A DNA stretch of 6,096 bases, from the NCBI GenBank assembly GCA_021845945.1, contig JAJZRD010000231.1, forward strand, positions 1-6,096. The letters run 5' to 3'. Within the stretch, counting starts at the first letter, position 1. Each line of letters begins with the position of its first letter. Source of the stretch: Chloroflexota bacterium. GTDB lineage: Bacteria > Chloroflexota > UBA6077. Shown piece after piece: positions 1 to 5,026 of the stretch. Both the position numbers and the translations under genes were made by a program. The notes under the pieces were generated by a model. The model was not told the DNA's origin and did no database searches. It worked only from the letters and a program-made list of their open reading frames with translations.

Positions 1-47
1 GCCGGTTTCAGCACTCGACACTCAGCGCCCCGGTACCACACCTTGCC
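1..47. other. Sequence downstream of korC, nothing identified
   Basis: The 47 bp after the korC stop hold only a GGTACC palindrome (31-36) and a GAGTG direct repeat (minus strand). No strong hairpin with a T tract is seen, so the operon could continue beyond the left edge. Confidence 0.4.
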
Positions 48-608
48 TTACCGGGCGGCTTCCGCAAGTAGCTCCTCGGCGGCCTCAAAGCCGACCTGCA
101 GGGCGCGTTGATTGATCTCCTCGGTGCCCTTGGGCACCCGATCCAACACTGCCTTCGTCAGCGCCTCCCGGGTCACGACCCCGGTGAGCGTAGTCAGCGC
201 CCCGATGGCCACGATGTTGGCCACGATGTCCCGCCCCACCTTCTCCCGCGCCAGCCGGGTGATGGGAAGCCGGTAAACCCTGCCCTGGACGGCAGGCGGA
301 TCGGTCACGAAGCTGCTGTCGTAGATGACCGTGCCCCCCGGCTTCAGGTGCGGGGCGTACTTGCTGGCCGAAAGCTGGTTGAAGGCGAACAGGATGTCGG
401 GGTTCTCGACCTCGGGATAGTCGATCTCCTCGTCGCTGATGATCACGTCGGAGCGAGAGGCTCCTCCCCGTGACTCGGGTCCGTACAGCTGGCTGGACAC
501 CACCTGGCGGCCCTCGTAGATGCCGGCGGCCTCCGCCAGGATCAGCCCCATCAGCACCAGCCCCTGGCCACCGGAGCCCCCCAGCGAAACCTCGATGGTC
601 TTAGACAT
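48..608 (-). CDS. korC: 2-oxoacid:ferredoxin oxidoreductase, gamma subunit (KorC-like)
   Basis: This is the gamma subunit of a four-subunit 2-oxoacid:ferredoxin oxidoreductase, probably the 2-oxoglutarate enzyme; in this family the gamma domain helps bind coenzyme A. The 186-residue product matches the usual length of about 180. It opens with a glycine-rich GGSGGQG loop (residues 10-16), followed by YGPESRGG (42-49), the conserved signature of the family, then SDVIIS and a PDILFAFNQ segment. A GTG at 612-614 is also in frame. I chose the ATG at 606-608 because its 8-bp overlap with the korB stop (ATGTCTAA) copies the korA/korB junction (ATGCCTAG), and because GGAAGG (618-623) lies 9 nt upstream with AGGTGA closer in. 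It is the last gene of the operon seen here. The subunit type is certain; the oxoacid substrate is inferred. Confidence 0.9.
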   Translation of the reverse strand: MSKTIEVSLGGSGGQGLVLMGLILAEAAGIYEGRQVVSSQLYGPESRGGASRSDVIISDEEIDYPEVENPDILFAFNQLSASKYAPHLKPGGTVIYDSSFVTDPPAVQGRVYRLPITRLAREKVGRDIVANIVAIGALTTLTGVVTREALTKAVLDRVPKGTEEINQRALQVGFEAAEELLAEAAR

Positions 609-1431
609 GCTCACCTGCCTTCCAGGAGGCCTTGAGCCGCACCTGGCTGTACAGTTTCTCGTAGGCCGGGCGCTCGCTCTCGTACAGCACGCCCGTCAAC
701 AGCTTCCCCTCGGCCTCCTCGGGTTTCTGCTGCGCCGTACGCACCGGTACCGTGATCTCCTTCTGCCTATTCAGCATCTGCACCGGTCCGCCCTGGCGGT
801 TCATCCTCCCGAAGTAGATGGGGCACTGGGACACCGCCTCCACGAAGGAGAAGCCGGTGTGCTGGAGAGACTTGGCCAGGGTGTTGATCAGCTCGGGCAT
901 CCGGACCGGCGCGACCCTGCCGACGAAGGTAGCCCCCGCCGCCTGAGCCACACCGCACAGGTCGAACCCGGGCTCGGCGTCCCCGTAGGGGGCCGTGGTC
1001 GCCATGGCCTCTACCGGCGTGGTGGGAGAGTACTGGCCGCCCGTCATGCCGTAGATCTGATTGTTGATCACCAGGGCGGTCACGTCGATGTTGCGCCGCG
1101 CCGCGTGGATGAAGTGGTTGCCCCCGATGGCGGCGCAGTCGCCGTCCCCCATGATCACGATCACGTTCAGATCCGGCCTCGCCAGCTTTATCCCCGTGGC
1201 GAAGGCCAGGGCGCGACCGTGAGTGGTGTGGATGGTATCGAAGTCCAGGTAGCCGGTAGCCCGACTGGAGCAGCCGATGCCGGAGACTACCACCGTCCGA
1301 TCTTGATCCAACCCCACCTTATCGATGGCCCGGATGGCGCCGTTGACGATCTGGCCGATGCCGCACCCCGGGCACCAGATGTGGGGCAGCCGGTTAACCC
1401 GCATGTATTTCGTCACCAGTGGGCTAGGCAT
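601..1431 (-). CDS. korB: 2-oxoacid:ferredoxin oxidoreductase, beta subunit (KorB-like)
   Basis: This is the thiamine-diphosphate-binding catalytic subunit. The 276-residue product has CPGCG (C20, C23), GIGCSSR (C54) and SQCP (C203), the four cysteines expected to hold the proximal [4Fe-4S] cluster. The ThDP/Mg site is MGDGD (94-98) followed by a long turn to INNQIYGMTGGQYSPTTP (122-139). HTTHGRA (68-74) is also typical of KorB. The length and the absence of a fused C-terminal extension fit the KorA/KorB type rather than the single-chain pyruvate enzyme. The ATG at 1429-1431 overlaps the korA stop by 8 bp, and a GAGGGGGTGA ribosome site (1438-1447) sits inside the korA 3' end, so the two are translationally coupled. 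Related 2-oxoisovalerate or pyruvate enzymes cannot be excluded by eye. Confidence 0.93.
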   Translation of the reverse strand: MPSPLVTKYMRVNRLPHIWCPGCGIGQIVNGAIRAIDKVGLDQDRTVVVSGIGCSSRATGYLDFDTIHTTHGRALAFATGIKLARPDLNVIVIMGDGDCAAIGGNHFIHAARRNIDVTALVINNQIYGMTGGQYSPTTPVEAMATTAPYGDAEPGFDLCGVAQAAGATFVGRVAPVRMPELINTLAKSLQHTGFSFVEAVSQCPIYFGRMNRQGGPVQMLNRQKEITVPVRTAQQKPEEAEGKLLTGVLYESERPAYEKLYSQVRLKASWKAGEHV

Positions 1432-2578
1432 GCTGCATCACCCCCTCGATCCCGCTGAGCACCTGGCCGGTGGTGATGAGCAATCCGTCGTGGCGGTTCA
1501 CCTGGGCTATCGCCACGCTGTTGCGGGTGATCCGCCGGATCTCGTTGGCCACGTCGCCCAGATTCATCTCCACCACGACCAGCCGCGGCGACTTCTCGGC
1601 CACGGCCGCTATCACCTGCTCGGGGAAGGGCCACAGGGTGATCAGCCGAACCAGACCCACCTTGACGCCTCGGGCTCGAGCCGCCTTCACCGCCGCCCGG
1701 GCCGAGCGCCCCGAACAACCGTAGGAGACCACCGCGATCTCCGCATCGTCCATGTAGAGGTACTCCACGTAGGTCATCTCTTCCCGGTGGGCCTCTATCT
1801 TCTTCACCAACCGCTCGGTGGTCTCCTGGAGCTTCGCCGCGTTGGTGCTGGGGAAGCCGGTCTCGTCGTGGAAGAGGCCGGTGATGTGGTAGCGGTAGCC
1901 GGTCCCGAAATCGGGAACGGCCGGCACACCATCCCCCTCAGCCGCATCGAAGGGCTTGATCGTCCCCGGAGGCCCCGAGGGTCGCTGCCGGTTTACGATC
2001 TCGATCTCGTCGGGTCCCGGCAAGGTGACCACCTCCCGCAGGTGGCCCACCACGGCGTCCGCCAGGATCACCACAGGGGTGCGATACCTCTCAGAAAGAC
2101 TGAATGCCTTGACCGTTACGTCAAAGCATTCCATCACTGAAGAGGGCGAAAGGGCGATCACAGCGTGGGGGCCGTGAGTGCCGTAGCGGACCTGCATCAC
2201 GTCCCCCTGAGCGGGGGCCGTGGCGTAGCCGCTGCTGGGCCCCATCCGCTGGACGTTGGCGATCACGCAGGGGGTCTCGGCCATCGCGGCGAACCCGATG
2301 CCCTCCTGCATCAGGGAGAAGCCCGGCCCGCTGGTGGCCGTCATGGACTTCACCCCGGCGATGGACGCCCCGATGACGGCGGAGATGCTGGCTATCTCAT
2401 CCTCCATCTGAATGAAGGTGCCGCCCAACTGGGGCAGCCGCCGGGCGAGGGTCTCGGCGATCTCGGAGGAGGGGCTGATGGGATAGCCACCGAAGAACCG
2501 CATGCCCGCCGCGAGAGCGCCCTCAGCAATGGCTTCATTGCCCTGCAGCAAGATCGGCTTGGGTCTTTCGTCGGTCAT
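1424..2578 (-). CDS. korA: 2-oxoacid:ferredoxin oxidoreductase, alpha subunit (KorA-like)
   Basis: This is the alpha subunit, which carries the pyrimidine-binding domain and the C-terminal transketolase-like domain of the ThDP enzyme. The 384-residue product begins with LLQGNEAIAEGALAAG (10-25) and FFGGYPISPSSEI (28-40), then MEDEIASI (58-65), whose acidic residue is in the region contacting ThDP, and ATSGPGFSLM (81-90). The C-terminal half has the VSYGCSGRSARAAV and LITLWPFP segments typical of the family. Most relatives I know read YPIT at the first motif; here it is YPIS, a conservative change at a residue near the substrate. No gamma domain is fused, consistent with a separate korC. The ATG at 2576-2578 shares ATGA with the korD stop. 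A longer frame running up to 2644 exists but lies inside korD and adds no conserved sequence, so I rejected it. Confidence 0.93.
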   Translation of the reverse strand: MTDERPKPILLQGNEAIAEGALAAGMRFFGGYPISPSSEIAETLARRLPQLGGTFIQMEDEIASISAVIGASIAGVKSMTATSGPGFSLMQEGIGFAAMAETPCVIANVQRMGPSSGYATAPAQGDVMQVRYGTHGPHAVIALSPSSVMECFDVTVKAFSLSERYRTPVVILADAVVGHLREVVTLPGPDEIEIVNRQRPSGPPGTIKPFDAAEGDGVPAVPDFGTGYRYHITGLFHDETGFPSTNAAKLQETTERLVKKIEAHREEMTYVEYLYMDDAEIAVVSYGCSGRSARAAVKAARARGVKVGLVRLITLWPFPEQVIAAVAEKSPRLVVVEMNLGDVANEIRRITRNSVAIAQVNRHDGLLITTGQVLSGIEGVMQHA

Positions 2579-2808
2579 CGGTTCTTGAACACCTCGATGG
2601 CAAAGTCCGGGCACATCATCTCGCACAGGCCGCAGCCGGTGCACTTCTCGGGGGAGGTCAGGTGGGGGGTGCCAACGTCGTCGGCCGTGAGGGCCTTGGG
2701 GGGGCAGAAGGCCACGCAGATGGAACAGGACTTACACCACTGGAGGTCGATCTCTACCCGGTTACCAGACCTATCGGTCGGGCCAGAACGAGGATCAGTC
2801 TCGATCAT
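2575..2808 (-). CDS. korD: 2 x [4Fe-4S] ferredoxin-type delta subunit (KorD-like)
   Basis: This is a small electron-transfer subunit of 77 residues with two complete CxxCxxCxxxCP motifs: C25, C28, C31, C35 and C56, C59, C62, C66. It would take electrons from the KorB cluster to soluble ferredoxin. It is the first gene of the kor operon, and its TGA overlaps the korA ATG. The ATG at 2806-2808 is the supported start: AAAGGAT (2814-2820) lies 6 nt upstream. An in-frame ATG at 2860-2862 would add 18 basic residues, and another start lies at 2889, but the former lies within the -10 hexamer and the latter at the -35 of the promoter described here, so neither would be on the transcript. The cluster-binding role is clear; assignment to the Kor complex rests on the gene order. 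Confidence 0.92.
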   Translation of the reverse strand: MIETDPRSGPTDRSGNRVEIDLQWCKSCSICVAFCPPKALTADDVGTPHLTSPEKCTGCGLCEMMCPDFAIEVFKNR

Positions 2809-2813
2809 CGGTG

Positions 2814-2820
2814 ATCCTTT
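2814..2820 (-). promoter_or_regulatory. korD ribosome binding site
   Basis: AAAGGAT ends 5 nt before the ATG at 2806-2808, with the AGGA core 6 nt away. Together with the promoter position it selects this start over the longer frame. Confidence 0.65.
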
Positions 2821-2860
2821 CTTGCCGTCTGAACGGGGGCGGCCGCTCCTTCGCGCTGCC

Positions 2861-2889
2861 ATGCTAGCACCCCCCTGTGGGGGGGTCAA
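2861..2889 (-). promoter_or_regulatory. kor operon promoter with C/G palindrome in the spacer
   Basis: On the minus strand the sequence reads TTGACC (2884-2889), a 17-bp spacer, then TAGCAT (2861-2866), with a TG one base upstream of the -10 (2868-2869), i.e. an extended -10. This is close to the sigma-70 consensus with ideal spacing. Transcription would begin near 2854 and give a leader of about 45 nt before korD. Most of the spacer is an inverted repeat of C and G tracts (2870-2885: six C, TGT, seven G on the plus strand), a plausible operator for a repressor. The promoter is predicted from sequence alone; the regulator is unknown. Confidence 0.7.
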
Positions 2890-2957
2890 GCAGCGAGGCC
2901 CGGGTTGTTACTGAGCTGCAATGCGGCTACCCCGCCGGGCGCATCGGCATGGACCTC

Positions 2958-3025
2958 GTAGTAACGACTTCAGTCGTTGGCGTCAGTTTCGTCGCGCCGG
3001 GACGAACGACTGAAGTCGTTACTAC
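2958..3025. repeat. Perfect 21-bp inverted repeat, AACGACT/AGTCGTT family
   Basis: The left arm (2958-2978) is GTAGT followed by AACGACTTCAGTCGTT, and the right arm (3005-3025) is its exact reverse complement, 26 nt apart. Each arm is itself a small palindrome: AACGACT, two bases, AGTCGTT. The loop includes a further imperfect pairing (GTTTCGTC near 2986 against GACGAAC at 3001-3007), so alternative folds compete. It lies 17 bp beyond the hemB stop and about 70 bp upstream of the kor promoter, so it may end or stabilise the hemB transcript, although there is no T tract. The form resembles REP-type elements moved by IS200-like transposases; I recall similar repeats in Chloroflexota. Confidence 0.85.
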
Positions 3026-3030
3026 AGCTG

Positions 3031-3042
3031 GGAGCCTGCTCC
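3031..3042. repeat. Short hairpin at the hemB stop codon
   Basis: GGAGC, CT, GCTCC forms a 5-bp stem with a 2-nt loop that touches the last base of the hemB TAG. It is small, has no T tract on either side, and may be chance; with the larger inverted repeat next to it, it may contribute to 3'-end structure. Confidence 0.35.
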
Positions 3043-4055
3043 TACGCCTCCTGAAGCCAGCGCACGACGTCTTTCGCGAAGTAGGTGATGATGATGTCGG
3101 CGCCGGCCCTCTTGATCGCGGTCAGGATCTCCAGGACGGTCCGCTGCTCCTCCATCCAGCCCATCCGGGCGGCCGCCTTCACCATGGAGTACTCGCCGCT
3201 CACGTTGTAGGCTGCCACCGGCAGCTTCACCATCTCCTTCACCCGGGCCAGGACGTCCAGGTAAGCCAGGGCGGGCTTCACCATGACGATGTCGGCCCCC
3301 TCCTGGACGTCCAGCGCCACCTCCCTCAGCGCCTCCCGAGCGTTGGTGGGGGCCATCTGGTAGGCGCGCCTGTCGCCGAACTGCGGGGCCGAATCCGCGG
3401 CCTCCCGGAAGGGCCCGTAGAAAGCGGAGGCGTACTTGGCGCTGTAGGCCATGATCGGCACGTTCTCGTGCCCCGTGCTATCCAGGGCGCGGCGGATCGC
3501 CCCCACCCGACCGTCCATCATGTCGGAAGGGGCCACCAAGTCGGCCCCGGCATCCGCGTGGGAGACCGCCGTCCGGGCCAGCAGCTCCAGGGTCGGATCG
3601 TTCAGCACCTGACCCTGCTCCACGATGCCGCAGTGGCCGTGGCTGGTGTACTCGCACAGGCAAACGTCGGTGACCACCAGCAGCTGGGGGGCGTGCTCTT
3701 TGATGGTGGCGATGGCCCGCTGAACGATGCCGTCCCGACTGTATGCCTCGGAGGCCACCTCGTCCTTGCGGGCGGGCAGCCCGAACAACAGCACCGCCGG
3801 GATCCCCAGGGAGGCGATCTCGCGCGCTTCGCCCGCCAGCAGATCGCAGGACCACTGGTACACCCCCGGCATGGAGGAGACCTCGCTCTTGATCCCCCGA
3901 CCCTCCGTTATGAAGAGAGGATAGATCAACTCCTTGGGGTCCAGCCTGGTCTCGCACACCAGGTTCCGGATCGCCTCGGAGCCGCGCAGACGGCGCGGGC
4001 GATAAAGAGGGGGTACGAAGTCCTGGGGTAGAGCTCGCCGCTCCAGATTGTCCAT
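3042..4055 (-). CDS. hemB: Porphobilinogen synthase (delta-aminolevulinic acid dehydratase), zinc type
   Basis: This cytosolic enzyme condenses two 5-aminolevulinate molecules to porphobilinogen for haem, sirohaem and corrinoid synthesis. The 337-residue product is full length. The two active-site lysines are visible: K207 in [15 protein letters not shown] and K260 in [10 protein letters not shown], the Schiff-base lysine. [14 protein letters not shown] (130-143) supplies C132, C134 and C142, the three-cysteine catalytic zinc site, so this is the zinc-dependent class rather than the Mg-only class with aspartates. The start is the ATG at 4053-4055, with GGGAG (4062-4066) 6 nt upstream; an ATG at 4059-4061 abuts the same site with no spacing, and the TTG at 4071-4073 has no ribosome site. 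No other tetrapyrrole gene is in the window, and the gene seems to be transcribed alone from a TATAAT just upstream. Confidence 0.97.
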   Translation of the reverse strand: MDNLERRALPQDFVPPLYRPRRLRGSEAIRNLVCETRLDPKELIYPLFITEGRGIKSEVSSMPGVYQWSCDLLAGEAREIASLGIPAVLLFGLPARKDEVASEAYSRDGIVQRAIATIKEHAPQLLVVTDVCLCEYTSHGHCGIVEQGQVLNDPTLELLARTAVSHADAGADLVAPSDMMDGRVGAIRRALDSTGHENVPIMAYSAKYASAFYGPFREAADSAPQFGDRRAYQMAPTNAREALREVALDVQEGADIVMVKPALAYLDVLARVKEMVKLPVAAYNVSGEYSMVKAAARMGWMEEQRTVLEILTAIKRAGADIIITYFAKDVVRWLQEA

Positions 4056-4061
4056 GGACAT

Positions 4062-4066
4062 CTCCC
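4062..4066 (-). promoter_or_regulatory. hemB ribosome binding site
   Basis: GGGAG, 6 nt before the ATG at 4053-4055. It is the reason for preferring this start over the ATG two codons upstream and the TTG at 4071-4073. Confidence 0.6.
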
Positions 4067-4107
4067 GAGTCAAAGCTGCAGCTACCGAATTGGAAGCTCT
4101 GATCTTT

Positions 4108-4113
4108 ATTATA
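4108..4113 (-). promoter_or_regulatory. hemB -10 element (TATAAT)
   Basis: A perfect TATAAT on the minus strand in a locally AT-rich island (about 4100-4130) that stands out from GC-rich surroundings, placing the start of transcription near 4101 with a leader of about 46 nt. No recognisable -35 hexamer is found at 16-18 bp (the sequence there is CTCGGGAG-like), which suggests either an activator-dependent promoter or a weak -35. Confidence 0.55.
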
Positions 4114-4136
4114 TCCGAGAGTTATTTTACTCCCGA

Positions 4137-4165
4137 GTTCCCGCAGCGGCAAGGATGGCGGGAAC
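4137..4165. repeat. 8-bp inverted repeat upstream of the hemB promoter
   Basis: GTTCCCGC (4137-4144) and GCGGGAAC (4158-4165) are perfect inverted copies separated by 13 nt. The element begins at the edge of the expected -35 region of hemB, so it may be an activator or repressor site, or a hairpin at the end of readthrough transcripts. Function is not shown by the sequence. Confidence 0.5.
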
Positions 4166-4221
4166 CTCACTCCCGCGCGAGAGGACGCAACCCGTGACCG
4201 CCGCATCCGGAGGCACCGGCT

Positions 4222-4293
4222 CGTACCACCTCTCCCCTTGGGAGAGGCCGACCGGCATTTCGTACCGCCTCTCCCCTTGGGAGAGGCCGACCG
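4222..4293. repeat. Tandem pair of 33-bp hairpin repeats
   Basis: Two 33-bp copies (4222-4254 and 4261-4293), starting 39 bp apart, differ at one base. Each contains CCTCTCCC, CTT, GGGAGAGG, an 8-bp stem with a 3-nt loop, followed by CCGACCG. They lie in the roughly 340-bp gene-free stretch between the HIT gene and hemB. With the adjacent inverted structure (4304-4372) they look like a duplicated end of a small mobile palindromic element. Confidence 0.85.
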
Positions 4294-4372
4294 AGCGTAG
4301 CGAGGGCGGGTGAGGGCTTGGACGTTGCCAGCCAAACAGCCCTCACCCCGACCCTCTCCCAAAGGGAGAGGG
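4266..4372. repeat. Composite palindromic element (MITE- or REP-like)
   Basis: The second hairpin copy leads through GAGCGTAGCGAG (4293-4304) to GGGTGAGGGC (4308-4317). After a 21-nt loop come GCCCTCACCC (4339-4348) and a third hairpin, CCCTCTCCC, AAA, GGGAGAGGG (4352-4372). The outer halves are therefore inverted copies of one another, hairpin plus GGGTGAGGGC, apart from an extra segment of about 15 nt on the left. A further GCCCTCACCC-like stretch follows at 4384-4393, next to the HIT stop. It has no coding capacity of its own, and the right-hand hairpin, 27 nt beyond the HIT stop, may shape that transcript's 3' end. Confidence 0.75.
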
Positions 4373-4398
4373 AGATTCCGGCCGGCCCTCACCCTGTC

Positions 4399-4743
4399 CT
4401 ATCCCGGAGGCCACCCCATCTTCCTGCCGCCCAGCAGGTGCAGGTGGATGTGGTCCACCGACTGTCCGCCGTCGCGGCCCGCGTTCATGACCAAGCGGAA
4501 GCCGCCCTGGGCGATCCCCTCCCGCTCCGCCAGCACCGTCGCTGCGTACACTATGTGGCCCACCACCCCTTCGTGGGCCTGCTCCATACCCGCCAGCGTC
4601 GGGATGTGTTCGTTGGGCGCAATGACGATGTGCACCGGCGCCTGGGGATTGATGTCGCGGAAGGCCGTGATGCGATCGTCCTGGAAGACGATGTTCGAGG
4701 GGATCTCCCGCGCCACGATCCGGCAGAAGATGCAGCTATCCAC
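4399..4743 (-). CDS. HIT/HINT-family nucleotide (phosphoramidate) hydrolase
   Basis: This is a small cytosolic histidine-triad protein of the HINT/PKCI branch, which hydrolyses AMP-linked phosphoramidates and similar nucleotide conjugates. The 114-residue product is normal in length. Starting from the GTG at 4741-4743 it has CIFC (C4, C7), NEHI (H46) and HIHLHLLGG (98-106). H100 is the expected nucleophile; C4, C7, H46 and H98 are a probable structural zinc site. The GGRKMGWPPG ending is typical of this branch. The start is uncertain: GGAGG (4755-4759) overlaps the outermost GTG (4753-4755), ruling it out, leaving TTG 4744-4746 (8-nt spacing) or GTG 4741-4743 (11-nt). It is flanked by repeats on both sides, so it is probably transcribed alone or by readthrough from mtaB. 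Confidence 0.94.
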   Translation of the reverse strand: MDSCIFCRIVAREIPSNIVFQDDRITAFRDINPQAPVHIVIAPNEHIPTLAGMEQAHEGVVGHIVYAATVLAEREGIAQGGFRLVMNAGRDGGQSVDHIHLHLLGGRKMGWPPG

Positions 4744-4754
4744 CAAAATGGCCA

Positions 4755-4759
4755 CCTCC
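4755..4759 (-). promoter_or_regulatory. HIT gene ribosome binding site
   Basis: GGAGG, with TG following, is the strongest ribosome site near this gene. It overlaps the most upstream in-frame GTG and so moves the start to TTG 4744-4746 or GTG 4741-4743. Confidence 0.65.
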
Positions 4760-4830
4760 GGTCTCCACCGGCTATCCTCACTCTCCCCGATCGAGGATCC
4801 GGTGGTACTCCTCCACAGTGATTTCCAGAT

Positions 4831-4890
4831 GTAGGGCAGGGCGCTCTGCCCGCTCGCGCCACGTGCCCTACGTTCCGGAACTAACGTGGC
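4831..4890. repeat. Nested, mutually exclusive inverted repeats upstream of the HIT gene
   Basis: Four pairings overlap within 60 bp: GGGCAG/CTGCCC (4834-4839 with 4846-4851), GTAGGGC/GCCCTAC (4831-4837 with 4865-4871), GCCACGT/ACGTGGC (4858-4864 with 4884-4890), and the perfect 10-bp palindrome GTTCCGGAAC (4872-4881) inside the last. Some exclude each other, so an RNA from this region could switch between folds. It lies 88-147 nt upstream of the HIT start, and no known riboswitch is recognised. Confidence 0.5.
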
Positions 4891-4930
4891 AACGGGACTA
4901 GTACACGACCACAGAGAAGGTGATATGTAC

Positions 4931-5000
4931 TGTCATGCTGAGCGCAGCGAAGCATCTCCCCGTGGCGAGAGGAGATCCTTCGCTATCGCTCAGGATGACA
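4931..5000. repeat. 70-bp inverted repeat of the TGTCATnCTGAGCG type
   Basis: The left arm (4931-4959) starts TGTCATGCTGAGCG and the right arm (4971-5000), reverse-complemented, starts TGTCATCCTGAGCG. Both continue through AGCGAAG and end in ATCTCC. The arms match over 29-30 bp apart from a few substitutions and one inserted base, with an 11-nt loop. It lies 27 bp beyond the mtaB stop and could end or protect that transcript. Similar palindromes are widely dispersed between genes in many bacterial genomes, by my recollection. Confidence 0.85.
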
Positions 5001-5026
5001 CCTGTCAGAACCAATGTGGCGGAGTA

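Noticed and set aside
520..1458. Long plus-strand open frame over korB
   Set aside because: Its translation is rich in His, Arg, Gly and Pro with no recognisable motif and lies opposite a clear KorB; it is an antisense shadow of GC-rich coding sequence.
2579..2644. Upstream start giving KorA 22 extra residues
   Set aside because: The extension is an off-frame reading of the korD cysteine region and has no family similarity; the ATGA junction fits better.
2809..2889. Longer KorD starting at 2862 or 2889
   Set aside because: These starts fall in the -10 and -35 elements of the promoter; the start at 2808 has a proper ribosome site.
2877..4031. 384-codon plus-strand open frame across hemB
   Set aside because: Low-complexity His/Gly/Arg/Val composition, antisense to a HemB with all catalytic residues; no plausible gene.
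4166..4221. Possible T-box or other riboswitch upstream of hemB
   Set aside because: No T-box sequence, specifier or terminator arrangement could be found, and this stretch lies upstream of the likely hemB transcription start.
4222..4293. CRISPR array
   Set aside because: Only two near-identical units with a 6-nt gap, too short for spacers, and no cas genes nearby.
4352..4372. Rho-independent terminator for the HIT gene
   Set aside because: The 9-bp GC stem is suitable but no T tract follows on the minus strand, so I list it as a repeat only.
3478..4392. 304-codon minus-strand frame running through the repeats into hemB
   Set aside because: Its first part translates the palindromic repeats (PKGRGGT units) and the rest is an off-frame reading of hemB.
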